A stretch of DNA of 38,940 nt from an uncultured Eubacteriales bacterium (GCA_949293815.1 CASFEZ010000020.1:1-38940), one strand, 5' to 3'; counted from the first letter of the stretch, positions 1 to 8,496 are shown. Notes: generated by a model from the sequence alone, not told the origin. Made by a program: numbers and translations.

Positions 1-1289
<1,289 letters not shown>

Positions 1290-1317
1290 TCAGTAAAAAT
1301 CAATTTATATAGATTAT

Positions 1318-1336
1318 CGCGCTGTTTTTCAGCGCG
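1318..1336 (-). other. Hairpin between grpE and dnaK
   Basis: CGCGCTG and CAGCGCG form a perfect 7-bp stem around a five-base loop in the 79-bp grpE-dnaK spacer. There is no T-run after it on the minus strand, so it is not a standard terminator. It could be an mRNA processing or stabilising structure that sets the grpE/dnaK ratio; that role is inference. Confidence 0.45.
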
Positions 1337-1347
1337 GTAAATGGCTG

Positions 1348-1932
1348 CTAATTGGCAACCCGCACCGTTGCGGGACGCAGTATTTTTTCGCCCAGCCGAT
1401 AGCCTTTGGCAAACACATCTACGATCACATTTTCGCCGTAGGCTTCGTCCTCGATGTGCATCACCGCCGAATGCAGTGTCGGGTCAAACGACTCGCCGCT
1501 TTCGCCGAACGCCTCTACACCGATGGCGCTTAAAATCTCGCAAAACTGGTTATGCGTCATGGTAATACCTTTTTTATAATCCTCAAAGGATGCCGTTTCA
1601 TTCGCCGCTGCCCGCTCAAAATTATCAATAACCGGCAACAGCTTTGTCAGAATCTCTGTTTTGGCATACAAAACCGCGTTCTCACGGTCTTTCAGGGAGC
1701 GTTTTCTGAAATTATCGTACTCCGCCAGCGAGCGCAGCAAACGGTCTTTCACTTCCTCCAGTTCTTTGCGAACGGCTTCCGCTTCTTCGTTGACTGCGGT
1801 TGCCTCTTCGGTCTCTTTCTCCGGCGCAGCCTGCTGCGCGGTTTCCGTCTCTTCCGCCTTGGGAGATTCAGCTGCAGCCTGTTCTGTCTGCCCGCCATCC
1901 TGCGGGGCTTGGGTTTGCTTATTATCTTCCAT
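1348..1932 (-). CDS. grpE: Nucleotide exchange factor GrpE
   Basis: GrpE releases ADP from DnaK. The 194-residue product has the family layout. A low-complexity acidic N-terminus rich in Gln, Ala and Glu covers about residues 1-60. A long coiled-coil helix follows, running into LLRSLAEYDNFRKRS, the signature before the four-helix bundle. The C-terminal beta domain carries FDPTLHSAVM and ends KILRPATVRVAN. I start at the ATG at 1932 because GAGG lies 7 nt upstream. An in-frame ATG at 1959 would add nine residues but has a poorer ribosome site. The gene starts 32 nt after hrcA and precedes dnaK. Confidence 0.95.
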   Translation of the reverse strand: MEDNKQTQAPQDGGQTEQAAAESPKAEETETAQQAAPEKETEEATAVNEEAEAVRKELEEVKDRLLRSLAEYDNFRKRSLKDRENAVLYAKTEILTKLLPVIDNFERAAANETASFEDYKKGITMTHNQFCEILSAIGVEAFGESGESFDPTLHSAVMHIEDEAYGENVIVDVFAKGYRLGEKILRPATVRVAN

Positions 1933-1963
1933 GACATTTCCTCTTTTCCTGATATTCATTTTA

Positions 1964-2989
1964 TCAGCCCTGACCGGCCTCTTTGAACACTTCGCTGACG
2001 GTACGGCTCATAAACGCCAGTTCCGCCGTGTATCGGGCATAGTCCATACGCATAGGTCCAATCAGACTCAACGCACCGGCTCGCTGACCGTTGATTTCGT
2101 AATTCACCGCCAAAACGCTGGAATCCATCAATTCCCGACAGCCGGCTTCACGACCGATGCGAATATTCACACCGTCGCCGGTATGGCGCAGCACATTCTT
2201 TAACGCCGTACCGCTGTGAAAAAGCCGGGTCAGCTCGTGGATTCTGCCTTCATATTCGCGGTGACGCAGAATATTGGTTTCACCGCGCGAAATCAGTTCG
2301 CAATCGCTGACCGATGACGCCAACGCATACAGCGAAACCAGCAGCGGCGACATCGCCAGCGCCTTATCCCCCAAAGAAGCGGCAATGGTTTGCAGACGGG
2401 GAATATTCAGCTCAGCGGCGCGTTTGCCCGTAAAATCTGCGGCAGCGATATGATAAAACAGCTCCGCATCGCCCATTTCCACGGTTTCGTAGCAGCGGCA
2501 CACGGTGGTTTTTACCACACCGGTCGAAGTAACCAGCACCACCATAGCGTTATTGGTGCCCAAAGGAATCAGCTCAATGCGGCTGACGGTGGTGCGCTCA
2601 TCCAACGGCGTTGTTGCCACGGCCGCACAGCCGGTCATATCCGCCAGAATCGCACAGGCGTCCTCCAGGATTTTTTCGGGCTGTGCGCTGGTGCGATCCA
2701 GCCCGCTGAGCATCCGGTACTGCTCCGAGGGCTGCGGCTCATACCGGCGCATTAAGTGGTCGATATAATACCGGTAGCCGCGCTGGGACGGGATGCGCCC
2801 GGCAGAGGTATATGGCTGTTCGAGGTAGCCTTTCACAGACAAATCGGACATTTCATTGCGAATGGTCGCGGAGGAAATCGCCGTATCAAAAATATCGGAA
2901 AGAAACTTTGACCCAACCGGCTCACCTGTGGCAATAAAATGCTCTACGACCAGCCCCAGAATCTTTTCTTTTCTGGAAGTCAGTTCCAT
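1964..2989 (-). CDS. hrcA: Heat-inducible transcription repressor HrcA
   Basis: HrcA binds CIRCE operators and represses class I heat-shock genes; GroEL helps keep it active. The 341-residue protein has the N-terminal winged helix (ILGLVVEHFIATGEPVGSKF, then SSATIRNEMSDLSVKGYLEQPYTSAGR in two adjacent blocks). The GAF-like core follows, and the C-terminus contains IGPMRMDYARY, a HrcA signature. Length fits the family. An AGGAGG-type site precedes the ATG. As first gene of the operon behind a CIRCE element (3012-3038), it is autoregulated. The stop is just upstream of grpE, so the genes are co-transcribed. Confidence 0.97.
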   Translation of the reverse strand: MELTSRKEKILGLVVEHFIATGEPVGSKFLSDIFDTAISSATIRNEMSDLSVKGYLEQPYTSAGRIPSQRGYRYYIDHLMRRYEPQPSEQYRMLSGLDRTSAQPEKILEDACAILADMTGCAAVATTPLDERTTVSRIELIPLGTNNAMVVLVTSTGVVKTTVCRCYETVEMGDAELFYHIAAADFTGKRAAELNIPRLQTIAASLGDKALAMSPLLVSLYALASSVSDCELISRGETNILRHREYEGRIHELTRLFHSGTALKNVLRHTGDGVNIRIGREAGCRELMDSSVLAVNYEINGQRAGALSLIGPMRMDYARYTAELAFMSRTVSEVFKEAGQG

Positions 2990-3011
2990 TTCCCTTCCTC
3001 CTTTTTAGGTT

Positions 3012-3038
3012 TTAGCACTCTCAATGTATGAGTGCTAA
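3012..3038 (-). promoter_or_regulatory. CIRCE operator (HrcA binding site)
   Basis: TTAGCACTC, nine bases, then GAGTGCTAA: an exact match to the CIRCE consensus. It lies between the promoter at 3050-3078 and hrcA, about where transcription would start, so HrcA bound here would block hrcA-grpE-dnaK. Confidence 0.97.
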
Positions 3039-3049
3039 CCACAGTTCTT

Positions 3050-3078
3050 ACTATATAACTATTGTCTGCTTTTGTCAA
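3050..3078 (-). promoter_or_regulatory. Sigma-A promoter of hrcA-grpE-dnaK
   Basis: On the minus strand, TTGACA (3078-3073) and TATAGT (3055-3050) are separated by 17 nt. The -10 ends 11 bp before the CIRCE element, so the predicted start lies at or just before the operator. Confidence 0.85.
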
Positions 3079-3130
3079 TATTTTTTTGTCTGAAATTTGT
3101 TAAATTTTTGTGAACATCCGATATTAGAAT

Positions 3131-3164
3131 AAAAAATAAGCACTCCAGACAGAAAAGTGCTTAT
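3131..3164 (-). terminator. Rho-independent terminator after the XRE regulator gene
   Basis: ATAAGCACT and AGTGCTTAT form a perfect 9-bp stem with an 11-nt loop, followed on the minus strand by a run of six T. It sits 90 bp beyond the stop of the 3254-3859 gene and insulates it from the heat-shock operon. Confidence 0.8.
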
Positions 3165-3253
3165 CGTTTGTGGTTTCCTATTTGCCATATGCATACAAAA
3201 AGAGCCAGTCGCCGCGTTGACTTTTTTGCACGTCTGCTTTATAATAAACCATA

Positions 3254-3859
3254 TTATTCACAGCGTAGCCGATTGACAGCTTCTTTTGTCTGCTCTTCGC
3301 AGCTGCGCAGGATGGTTTCTACGCATCGCGGACAGGGACCAGGGCTACCGGACGACTGGCGCAGCGCATCCGAAAGCTGCTGCGTATGTATATGTTCCGC
3401 TATGGAAAGATAAAAGGGCTGTTCTTCCTGCAAATGGATTTGCGCTTCCGGCAGCTTACCCTGTGTAAAAAATACATTTGCCGCCTGATAAAAAGACAGC
3501 GCGTACAGCCGCATCACCTGCGTTGCGCATGCAGCGGACAGGCTTTCCGCCTCCCGACCGAGCCAGACCAGCGCGCGGTACATGGTTTGCGGCACCGCAT
3601 CGCCGTCAAAGGGCTGCTCCTCCTGGGAAAAAACCGTGTTCATATTTCTCGGTTCATCCGAAAGCCCCAAAAGATAATCAGCGGAAACCTCATAATAGGC
3701 AGCGGCTCTGGCAATAAAGGCCGGGCTGCACTCGCGGATACCCTTTTCATAATGGGACAGCAGCGCCTGGGAAACCCCCAGCTCCGCCGCCGCCATTTTT
3801 TGCGCCACGCCTTTTTCCTTGCGAATGGCAGCCAATCGCTCTGAAAATACCGTTGCCAT
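3254..3859 (-). CDS. XRE/Cro-type transcriptional regulator
   Basis: The product has 201 residues. Residues about 5-65 form a Cro/CI helix-turn-helix: FSERLAAIRKEKGVAQKMAA, then LGVSQALLSHYEKGIRE as the recognition unit, closing with YYEVSADYLLGLSDEP, a common boundary of this fold. The C-terminal 130 residues are helical and contain Cys (PCPRCVETILRSCEEQ), but I recognise no known domain. I place the start at the ATG at 3859, 7 nt after GGAGG; the in-frame TTG at 3865 would lie against that site. It is divergent from the histidine-phosphatase-like gene across 85 bp, so it may regulate that gene. Target and signal are unknown. Confidence 0.85.
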   Translation of the reverse strand: MATVFSERLAAIRKEKGVAQKMAAAELGVSQALLSHYEKGIRECSPAFIARAAAYYEVSADYLLGLSDEPRNMNTVFSQEEQPFDGDAVPQTMYRALVWLGREAESLSAACATQVMRLYALSFYQAANVFFTQGKLPEAQIHLQEEQPFYLSIAEHIHTQQLSDALRQSSGSPGPCPRCVETILRSCEEQTKEAVNRLRCE

Positions 3860-3944
3860 ACTCAATCCTCCCTTTATTATACTTTATGTATAATCAAAGC
3901 ATAACATATTCAACTATTTCTGTAAATATGGGAAAGGAATTATT

Positions 3945-4610
3945 ATGAAATCCTATAAAATTCACCTGATTCGCAACGGCTTAACCGAAGGTAACCTGAA
4001 CGGGCTGTATATCGGGCGCACAGACGAACCCCTTTGCCCTCAGGGACTGGCCGGGCTGATGGATTTGAAAAACAACTACGGCTATCCGCTGGCGGATTAT
4101 GTATTTACCTCCCCCTTAAAACGCTGCACCGAAACGGCACAGCTGCTGTATCCCGACTTCCCCACTGCTGTCATACAGGAGCTGCGGGAATGCGATTTCG
4201 GTGATTTTGAGGGCAAGTCCGCCGATGAGTTGCGGGAAGACCCGGCATACCGGGAATGGTTACAGGGCAAATCCGACGCCTGCCCGCCGAACGGCGAGAG
4301 CAACCGCAGCTTTGCCGGGCGGGTTTGCGGCAGCTTTATTCGCATTGTTGACGGCATGATTTCCTCCGGGCTACAAAATGCCGCCGTTATTACCCACGGC
4401 GGCGCGATTATGGCGATTCTCTCCGCATTCGGCATTCCCCAGCTGCCCATGAGCGAATGGCTGACCCCGGCCGGCTGCGGCTATACGGTATTGATTACCC
4501 CCGGTATTTGGGCATCGCATAAAAAGATAGAAGTCTACTGCGATATTCCCGAAAAGCCCCTGTCCGATGAGGAGGAAGCCCAGTTCTGGGATTGGTATCC
4601 GGAAGCGTGA
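3945..4610 (+). CDS. Histidine-phosphatase (phosphoglycerate mutase) fold protein with Asn replacing the catalytic His
   Basis: The 221-residue protein has the branch-1 histidine phosphatase fold. Visible parts are YIGRTDEPLCPQG, FTSPLKRCTETA (second active-site Arg), ELRECDFGDFEG (acid Glu) and AVITHGGAIMAI (second His). The hallmark RHG motif, whose His takes the phosphate, reads RNG at residues 10-12 (codons CGC AAC GGC). Family members with the usual RHG hydrolyse or transfer phosphate on sugars, phosphoglycerate or alpha-ribazole phosphate. Without that His, classical catalysis is doubtful and the protein may bind or sense a phosphate ester instead. ATG 3945 follows AAAGGA. The gene stands alone, divergent from an XRE regulator. 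Confidence 0.88.
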   Translation: MKSYKIHLIRNGLTEGNLNGLYIGRTDEPLCPQGLAGLMDLKNNYGYPLADYVFTSPLKRCTETAQLLYPDFPTAVIQELRECDFGDFEGKSADELREDPAYREWLQGKSDACPPNGESNRSFAGRVCGSFIRIVDGMISSGLQNAAVITHGGAIMAILSAFGIPQLPMSEWLTPAGCGYTVLITPGIWASHKKIEVYCDIPEKPLSDEEEAQFWDWYPEA

Positions 4611-4830
4611 GCGCTTTCTGCGCCGCATAGCGGCGACAGGATGGAGGGTGGCGTTTGGAGAGTGGAGTTTCGGAAGGCTTCGCCTTAATCGCAGCTTGGA
4701 TAGCTATATCATTCATTAAAAATAAAATGATAAACACTCCGTAGGGGCGGGTCTTGTGCCCGCCCGGGGAAGGGGCAGAAAACCGCCAGACAATGTGCAT
4801 TTCCGACGTGGCAAATGCCGAATTATGAAA
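4611..4830 (+). repeat. Repeat debris: partial copy of the interspersed element and other short palindromes
   Basis: No gene is seen here. The stretch holds a CGCCGCATAGCGGCG palindrome near 4620, a GGAG/GTGG-rich tandem arm (about 4640-4672), then GGAAGGCTTCGCCTTAAT at 4673-4690. That is the same 18 bases that open the repeat core at 15087 and, inverted, close the core at 25646. The rest of the core is absent or diverged. TATCATT/AATGATA and GGGCGGG/CCCGCCC (4745-4751/4759-4765) form two more hairpins. The latter, with its GTAGGGG lead, is partly repeated at 5220. It reads as a scrambled repeat landing site. Confidence 0.55.
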
Positions 4831-4834
4831 TATA

Positions 4835-4863
4835 TTGACAAAATAAGAAGAATAAGATAGAAT
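4835..4863 (+). promoter_or_regulatory. Sigma-A promoter of the small-peptide transcript
   Basis: TTGACA (4835-4840), a 17-nt spacer and TAGAAT (4858-4863). Predicted start is near 4870, so the RNA would begin with the inverted-repeat arm GTAGACAAGAGG. A matching promoter faces it from the other side (5083-5111). Confidence 0.8.
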
Positions 4864-4906
4864 ATTGTTTGTAGACAAGAGGAGCCGAAAGGCGGTTGGC
4901 GTATTC

Positions 4907-4920
4907 CCTCCGAAAGGGGG
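4907..4920 (+). promoter_or_regulatory. Hairpin sequestering the ribosome binding site of the small ORF
   Basis: CCTCC (4907-4911), a GAAA tetraloop and GGGGG (4916-4920) form a 5-bp stem whose 3' arm is the Shine-Dalgarno sequence, 8 nt before the ATG at 4929. Such masking is common in type I toxin mRNAs; here it is read directly from sequence but not tested. Confidence 0.6.
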
Positions 4921-4928
4921 TGATACCT

Positions 4929-5018
4929 ATGCCGATTACTTTGACATTCCATATCGGGCTGATTACAGTAACGATTCGAATTCAGAGGAAACGCAACAAC
5001 CGCCACTCGGCCAAGTGA
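4929..5018 (+). CDS. 29-residue hydrophobic/basic peptide, candidate type I toxin
   Basis: The ORF has 29 codons plus TGA. The N-terminal half, MPITLTFHIGLITVTIRI, is uncharged up to Arg17 and beta-branched. The C-terminal half is strongly basic, with QRKRNNRHSAK at the end. A strong Shine-Dalgarno (GGGGGTGAT) precedes the ATG but is tied up in a hairpin. The ORF has its own promoter upstream and a terminator at 5110-5138, and it is faced by an antisense promoter at 5083-5111. Small size, hydrophobic stretch plus basic tail, masked ribosome site and overlapping antisense promoter are the features of type I toxin-antitoxin loci such as Fst/par and TxpA/RatA. I recognise no named family with certainty. 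Toxicity is inference; a regulatory or non-coding role of the RNA is the alternative. Confidence 0.55.
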   Translation: MPITLTFHIGLITVTIRIQRKRNNRHSAK

Positions 5019-5082
5019 CGGTTGTTGAACTAAAAATTCGAAACTACTCGCTAACCGCTTTTGACGGTTACCTCTTGTCTAC

Positions 5083-5111
5083 AGTATACCCGAAATCTTT
5101 GATTTTGTCAA
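5083..5111 (-). promoter_or_regulatory. Antisense sigma-A promoter facing the small ORF
   Basis: On the minus strand, TTGACA (5111-5106), a 17-nt spacer and TATACT (5088-5083). Transcription would start near 5076 and run leftward through the whole small ORF, giving an RNA complementary to the peptide mRNA. I see no clear U-run terminator for it. The strong stem at 4994-5027 or the GCC/GGC hairpin near 4884 could mark its 3' end. Confidence 0.75.
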
Positions 5112-5138
5112 GGCCTTCCGGCGAGGAGGGCTTTTTTT
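5110..5138 (+). terminator. Rho-independent terminator of the small-peptide transcript
   Basis: GCCTTCC (5113-5119) and GGAGGGC (5125-5131) pair with one G-U across a 5-nt loop and are followed by seven T. It bounds a sense RNA of about 270 nt. The antisense -35 box overlaps the start of this stem. Confidence 0.8.
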
Positions 5139-5317
5139 CAGAGGGAAGATTCGATCACCCGTTCGGGCATCAGATTGTATCGCTGTATATATTATTGCAC
5201 TTGAAAGATACACCAACCCCGTAGGGGATAGAATAACAAATTCCGGCGGTTTTCAAATTGTGGCGATGTATCTCGGAATGGTCACATATGGTTTCCAAGG
5301 AAAGAATGAGGTTCTTT

Positions 5318-5845
5318 ATGGAAGAATTTCTTTTGATACGCCCGACCGGCGCATATGCGACGCAGATTGCGGCATACAGACAGGAATTCCTTGTTGCAGG
5401 CGATTCCATGGACGGCACGGGACCGCTGCGCAGGATGGAAGATCCCGAAGCCTATATAAAAGTATGCGCGGATTATGAAGATCCAAAAAAGGTCCCCCCG
5501 CACCTAGTGCCTGCCACCCAATTCCTTTTTATTCGTAAGCGCGACAACCGGCTTGTCGGAACGCTTCAGGTTCGGCATCGTTTCAATGATTATCTGGAAA
5601 AATACGGGGGACATATCGGCTATTCCGTCAGACCGAGCGAGCGGCGCAAGGGCTATGCCCGGGAAATGTTAAAAGCGGCGCTGCCGTTCTGCCGGGAGAT
5701 TGGGCTGGACAAAGTTTTGATTACCTGCATCGATGGCAATATCGGGAGCGAAAAGACCATCCTTGCAAACGGCGGCATTTACGAATCCACGGTACACGAG
5801 CCGAACAACAATGAGGACTTGAAAAGATTCTGGATTACGCTGTAA
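5318..5845 (+). CDS. GNAT family N-acetyltransferase
   Basis: The 175-residue protein has the GNAT acetyl-CoA fold. FLFIRKRDNRLVGTLQVRHR gives beta strands 2-4. GGHIGYSVRPSERRKGYARE is motif A, with an R-R-K-G-Y-A pyrophosphate loop. VLITCIDGNIGSEKTILANGG is the motif B region, with the usual Asn. Acceptor substrate unknown; the general shape recalls COG3981-type predicted acetyltransferases. I start at the ATG at 5318, 6 nt after GAGG, because the longer reading frame from 5258 has no ribosome site and unlikely content. Monocistronic, with a strong terminator at 5912-5944. Confidence 0.87.
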   Translation: MEEFLLIRPTGAYATQIAAYRQEFLVAGDSMDGTGPLRRMEDPEAYIKVCADYEDPKKVPPHLVPATQFLFIRKRDNRLVGTLQVRHRFNDYLEKYGGHIGYSVRPSERRKGYAREMLKAALPFCREIGLDKVLITCIDGNIGSEKTILANGGIYESTVHEPNNNEDLKRFWITL

Positions 5846-5911
5846 TAGCAATACAGATAAGTCAATAACCGTTTGGGTATCAGCGCTATCCGCATCCATA
5901 GCCAAAAGCAG

Positions 5912-5944
5912 CCGCCTCGCCGGAAGTTCCGGCGGGGCGGTTTT
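5912..5944 (+). terminator. Terminator after the GNAT gene (possibly used from both sides)
   Basis: A 14-position stem (CCGCC, T/G wobble, CGCCGGAA against TTCCGGCG and GGCGG) with a one-base apex is followed by TTTT. hemW ends only 18 bp away on the other strand, so the stem may also stop that transcript although its T-run there is weak. Confidence 0.75.
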
Positions 5945-5961
5945 ATCTGCGTACAGGATTC

Positions 5962-7095
5962 TTATGAAAACAGCAGTGCGGCAATAATTTGATTCGACAG
6001 CAAAAAGCCCGCTTCGGTCAGAGCCAGATGGGTTTCATCCAGCAGAATATCGCCTGGCGGTATTTTCTGTTTCGCCGACCGCAGCAGCGCGGGCGGGACG
6101 GGGTGACGAAAGCGTTTTTCAAAATCCGCAAAGTTTAATCCCGCTTCGGTGCGCAGCGCCAGCATGATATATTCTTCCTCGCCGCCGCCCGCATCATCAA
6201 AAACCGGCGCGTTTCCCGCAATAAACCCCGCCGTATCCGGCAAATAGTAAAACCGTTTGCCAAAAAGAAAGGAATGCGCCGCCGCACCAATCCCCAGGTA
6301 TTCCCCGCACCGCCAGTAGTTGAGATTATGGCGGCTCTCGAAGCCGAGCTTTGCGAAGTTGGAAATTTCATAGTGCCGGTAACCGTTTTGCCGCAGCTGC
6401 CCGCAAAGCTGCCGGTACAGCGCGCATTGGGCGTCCTCATCGGGCAGGGAGAGCTTTTCCCGCCGCCGGTAGAAGGGGGTATTTTCCTCTATCTGCAAAA
6501 GATAAGCGCTGATATGCTCCACCTGCTGCGAAAGGCAAAAGTCGATGCTCTTTTGCAGGCTTTCCGCCGTTTGCTGGGGAATGCCGCACATTAAGTCCAG
6601 CGAAAGATTGCGAAAACCGGTCTCCCGCGCTATCGCCACCGCCCGTGCCGCTGCCGCAGCGCCGCTCAGGCGTCCGAGCGCTCTGCGCTCGCTGTCCACC
6701 GCAGATTGCAGCCCCAGCGAAATCCGGTTGGCGCCCGCCGCATAGATTGCCCGAAAAAAGTCCTCGCTTGCCGAATCGGGATTGACCTCGACCGTCACTT
6801 CCGCGTCATCGGTCAGGGTGTAATTCTCCTGTATCGCATATAAAATCTGTGCTATCCGCTCGCCGCCGAAATAGGAGGGCGTGCCGCCGCCGATATACAC
6901 CGACGCCACCGGCGGCAGCGGAGCAGCGAGAAAAGAAGCCGCCCTTCTTTGGGTGCGGATTTCATCCAGAAGAGCGGTCAGATATTGCTGCTGTATCGCC
7001 TTGGGCGCAAGGGCGGAATGAAAATCGCAGTACGGACATTTGCTTCTGCAAAAGGGAATATGGATATAAATACCAATGGTGTCAGCGGTTTTCAT
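5962..7095 (-). CDS. hemW: Radical SAM heme chaperone HemW (HemN-like)
   Basis: The product has 377 residues, the usual HemW length. After IGIYIHIPF comes the radical SAM cluster motif CRSKCPYCDF, i.e. CxxxCxxC. YIGGGTPSY is the SAM-binding GGGTP motif, and VEVNPDSA, NRISLGLQSA and HYEISNFAKLGFESRHNLNYW are HemN/HemW landmarks. HemW binds heme and is thought to insert it into acceptor proteins; older annotation as oxygen-independent coproporphyrinogen oxidase is usually wrong for this subgroup. I use the ATG at 7095, which overlaps the end of murC by 14 nt, suggesting translational coupling. An upstream ATG at 7131 inside murC is less likely. Last gene of the minus-strand operon. Confidence 0.92.
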   Translation of the reverse strand: MKTADTIGIYIHIPFCRSKCPYCDFHSALAPKAIQQQYLTALLDEIRTQRRAASFLAAPLPPVASVYIGGGTPSYFGGERIAQILYAIQENYTLTDDAEVTVEVNPDSASEDFFRAIYAAGANRISLGLQSAVDSERRALGRLSGAAAAARAVAIARETGFRNLSLDLMCGIPQQTAESLQKSIDFCLSQQVEHISAYLLQIEENTPFYRRREKLSLPDEDAQCALYRQLCGQLRQNGYRHYEISNFAKLGFESRHNLNYWRCGEYLGIGAAAHSFLFGKRFYYLPDTAGFIAGNAPVFDDAGGGEEEYIMLALRTEAGLNFADFEKRFRHPVPPALLRSAKQKIPPGDILLDETHLALTEAGFLLSNQIIAALLFS

Positions 7096-8455
7096 ATTTT
7101 TGCACCAGTTTTTTTGCAATTTTATAAACATCCCCGCAGCCCAGGGTCAGAACCATATCACCGGGACGGACATTTTCATATAAATAGTCGGCGGCCTTAT
7201 CAAAATCGCCAATCAGCACCGCGCCGGGAATTTTATCCTGCAGCTGTTTGGCACTCACGCCCCACTCATTGACCTCCCGGGAGCCCATAATTTCGGTCAG
7301 CACGCATTTGTCCGCCAGGGAAAGCACCTTCGCGAAATCATCCATCAGCATATAGGTGCGCGAATAGGTAAAGGGCTGGAACACCGCCCAAACCCGTTTA
7401 TCTTTCATCTCCAGCGCCGTGCGCAGCGTGACCGCCAATTCCCTCGGGTGGTGGGCATAGTCGTCCACGACCTTAATACCGCCCGCATCATAGAGGGTTT
7501 CAAACCGGCGTCCTGCGCCGAAAAAGGTCTCAAGACCCCGTTTACAGTGCTCGGCGTCCGCCCCTGCGTAAACCGCGGCGGCAACCGCAGCCAGCGCGTT
7601 ATAAATATTATGCCTGCCCGGCACCGCCAGCTGCACATGGGCGAACAGCGCCCCATCATGCAGAATATCAAAGGAGAAGAACGCCCCCTCGGTTTCAGCA
7701 ATATGGTCGGCGGTCCAGTTGTTTTTCGCGTCCAGCCCAAAGGTGATAAAGTTTTTGCCCTTCACATTTTTCAGCGCGTCCAGCGTATTGGCGTCGTCGC
7801 CGTTATAAATGACCGTATCCGCCATATCGGCAAATTTGGCAAAGCTGGCTTTCAGGTTCTCCATGGTCTTAAAGTAGTCGAGATGGTCGGCGTCGATATT
7901 CAGAATCACACTGCATTTCGGCGATAAATCCAAAAAAGTATCCTTGAACTCGCAGGCTTCGCAGACAAACAGCTCCGACTTGCCCACCCGACCGTTCGCG
8001 CCGATTAACGGCAGCCGCCCGCCAATCACCGCCGAAGGGTCCAAATCAGACTGCATTAAAATCTGCATGGTCATGGAGGTGGTGGTGGTTTTGCCGTGGG
8101 TGCCGCAAATGCCGATGCAGTTTTTGTAGCGGCGGCTGATGGCGCCGAAGAGCTTTGAGCGCTCAAAGGTGGGAATCCCCGCCTCTTTGGCGGCTACCAG
8201 CTCCGGATTATCCGGCAGCAGCGCGGCGGTATAGACAACCATCTGTGCGCCCTGTATATTTTCCGCCCGCTGTCCCATGGCAACAGGAATGCCCAGGGCG
8301 CGAATGCGGTTCAGCGTGTCGCTTTCGTTATTATCCGACCCGGTGATTTCATACCCCTCGTGGTGCAGAATCTCCGCCAGCGGGCACATACCCGCGCCGC
8401 CGATACCGATAAAATGAACGCGTTTGATGGTTGATAAAAGCGTATCGATTGTCAT
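7082..8455 (-). CDS. murC: UDP-N-acetylmuramate--L-alanine ligase MurC
   Basis: MurC adds L-alanine to UDP-MurNAc using ATP, the first amino-acid step of peptidoglycan stem synthesis in the cytoplasm. The 457-residue protein begins with the Rossmann motif VHFIGIGGAGM. It has the ATP loop CGTHGKTTTTSM, the Mur ligase NIDADHLDYF motif, GRHNIYNALAA and the C-terminal VDDYAHHPRE. Length is normal. AGGTGA precedes the ATG. It starts 41 bp after the patatin gene and overlaps hemW, so it belongs to the four-gene minus-strand operon. No other cell-wall genes are next to it. Confidence 0.97.
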   Translation of the reverse strand: MTIDTLLSTIKRVHFIGIGGAGMCPLAEILHHEGYEITGSDNNESDTLNRIRALGIPVAMGQRAENIQGAQMVVYTAALLPDNPELVAAKEAGIPTFERSKLFGAISRRYKNCIGICGTHGKTTTTSMTMQILMQSDLDPSAVIGGRLPLIGANGRVGKSELFVCEACEFKDTFLDLSPKCSVILNIDADHLDYFKTMENLKASFAKFADMADTVIYNGDDANTLDALKNVKGKNFITFGLDAKNNWTADHIAETEGAFFSFDILHDGALFAHVQLAVPGRHNIYNALAAVAAAVYAGADAEHCKRGLETFFGAGRRFETLYDAGGIKVVDDYAHHPRELAVTLRTALEMKDKRVWAVFQPFTYSRTYMLMDDFAKVLSLADKCVLTEIMGSREVNEWGVSAKQLQDKIPGAVLIGDFDKAADYLYENVRPGDMVLTLGCGDVYKIAKKLVQKYENR

Positions 8456-8496
8456 ATAGCATCACCTGATTGCATTGTTCGTTGTGTTGGCTGTAT

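Larger units (their letters stand above)
4871..5082. repeat. Inverted repeat enclosing the small ORF
   Basis: GTAGACAAGAGG at 4871-4882 is matched exactly by its complement at 5071-5082. Looser similarity continues inward for about 18 more bases on each side (GGCGGTTGGCG on the left against AGCGGTTAGCG on the right, read inverted). The sense RNA could pair its 5' and 3' ends, and the sense and antisense RNAs begin with nearly the same sequence. Inside lies a further stem at 4994-5027: 13 bp in the antisense RNA with one G-U, one mismatch in the sense RNA, and an 8-nt loop with a GGCC core. It overlaps the ORF's last codons and stop. Confidence 0.75.

Noticed and set aside
4865-5224. 119-codon plus-strand frame spanning the small-peptide locus
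   Set aside because: It runs through the inverted repeats, the terminator stem and into the next spacer without a ribosome site; the 29-codon ORF in another frame has a strong one.
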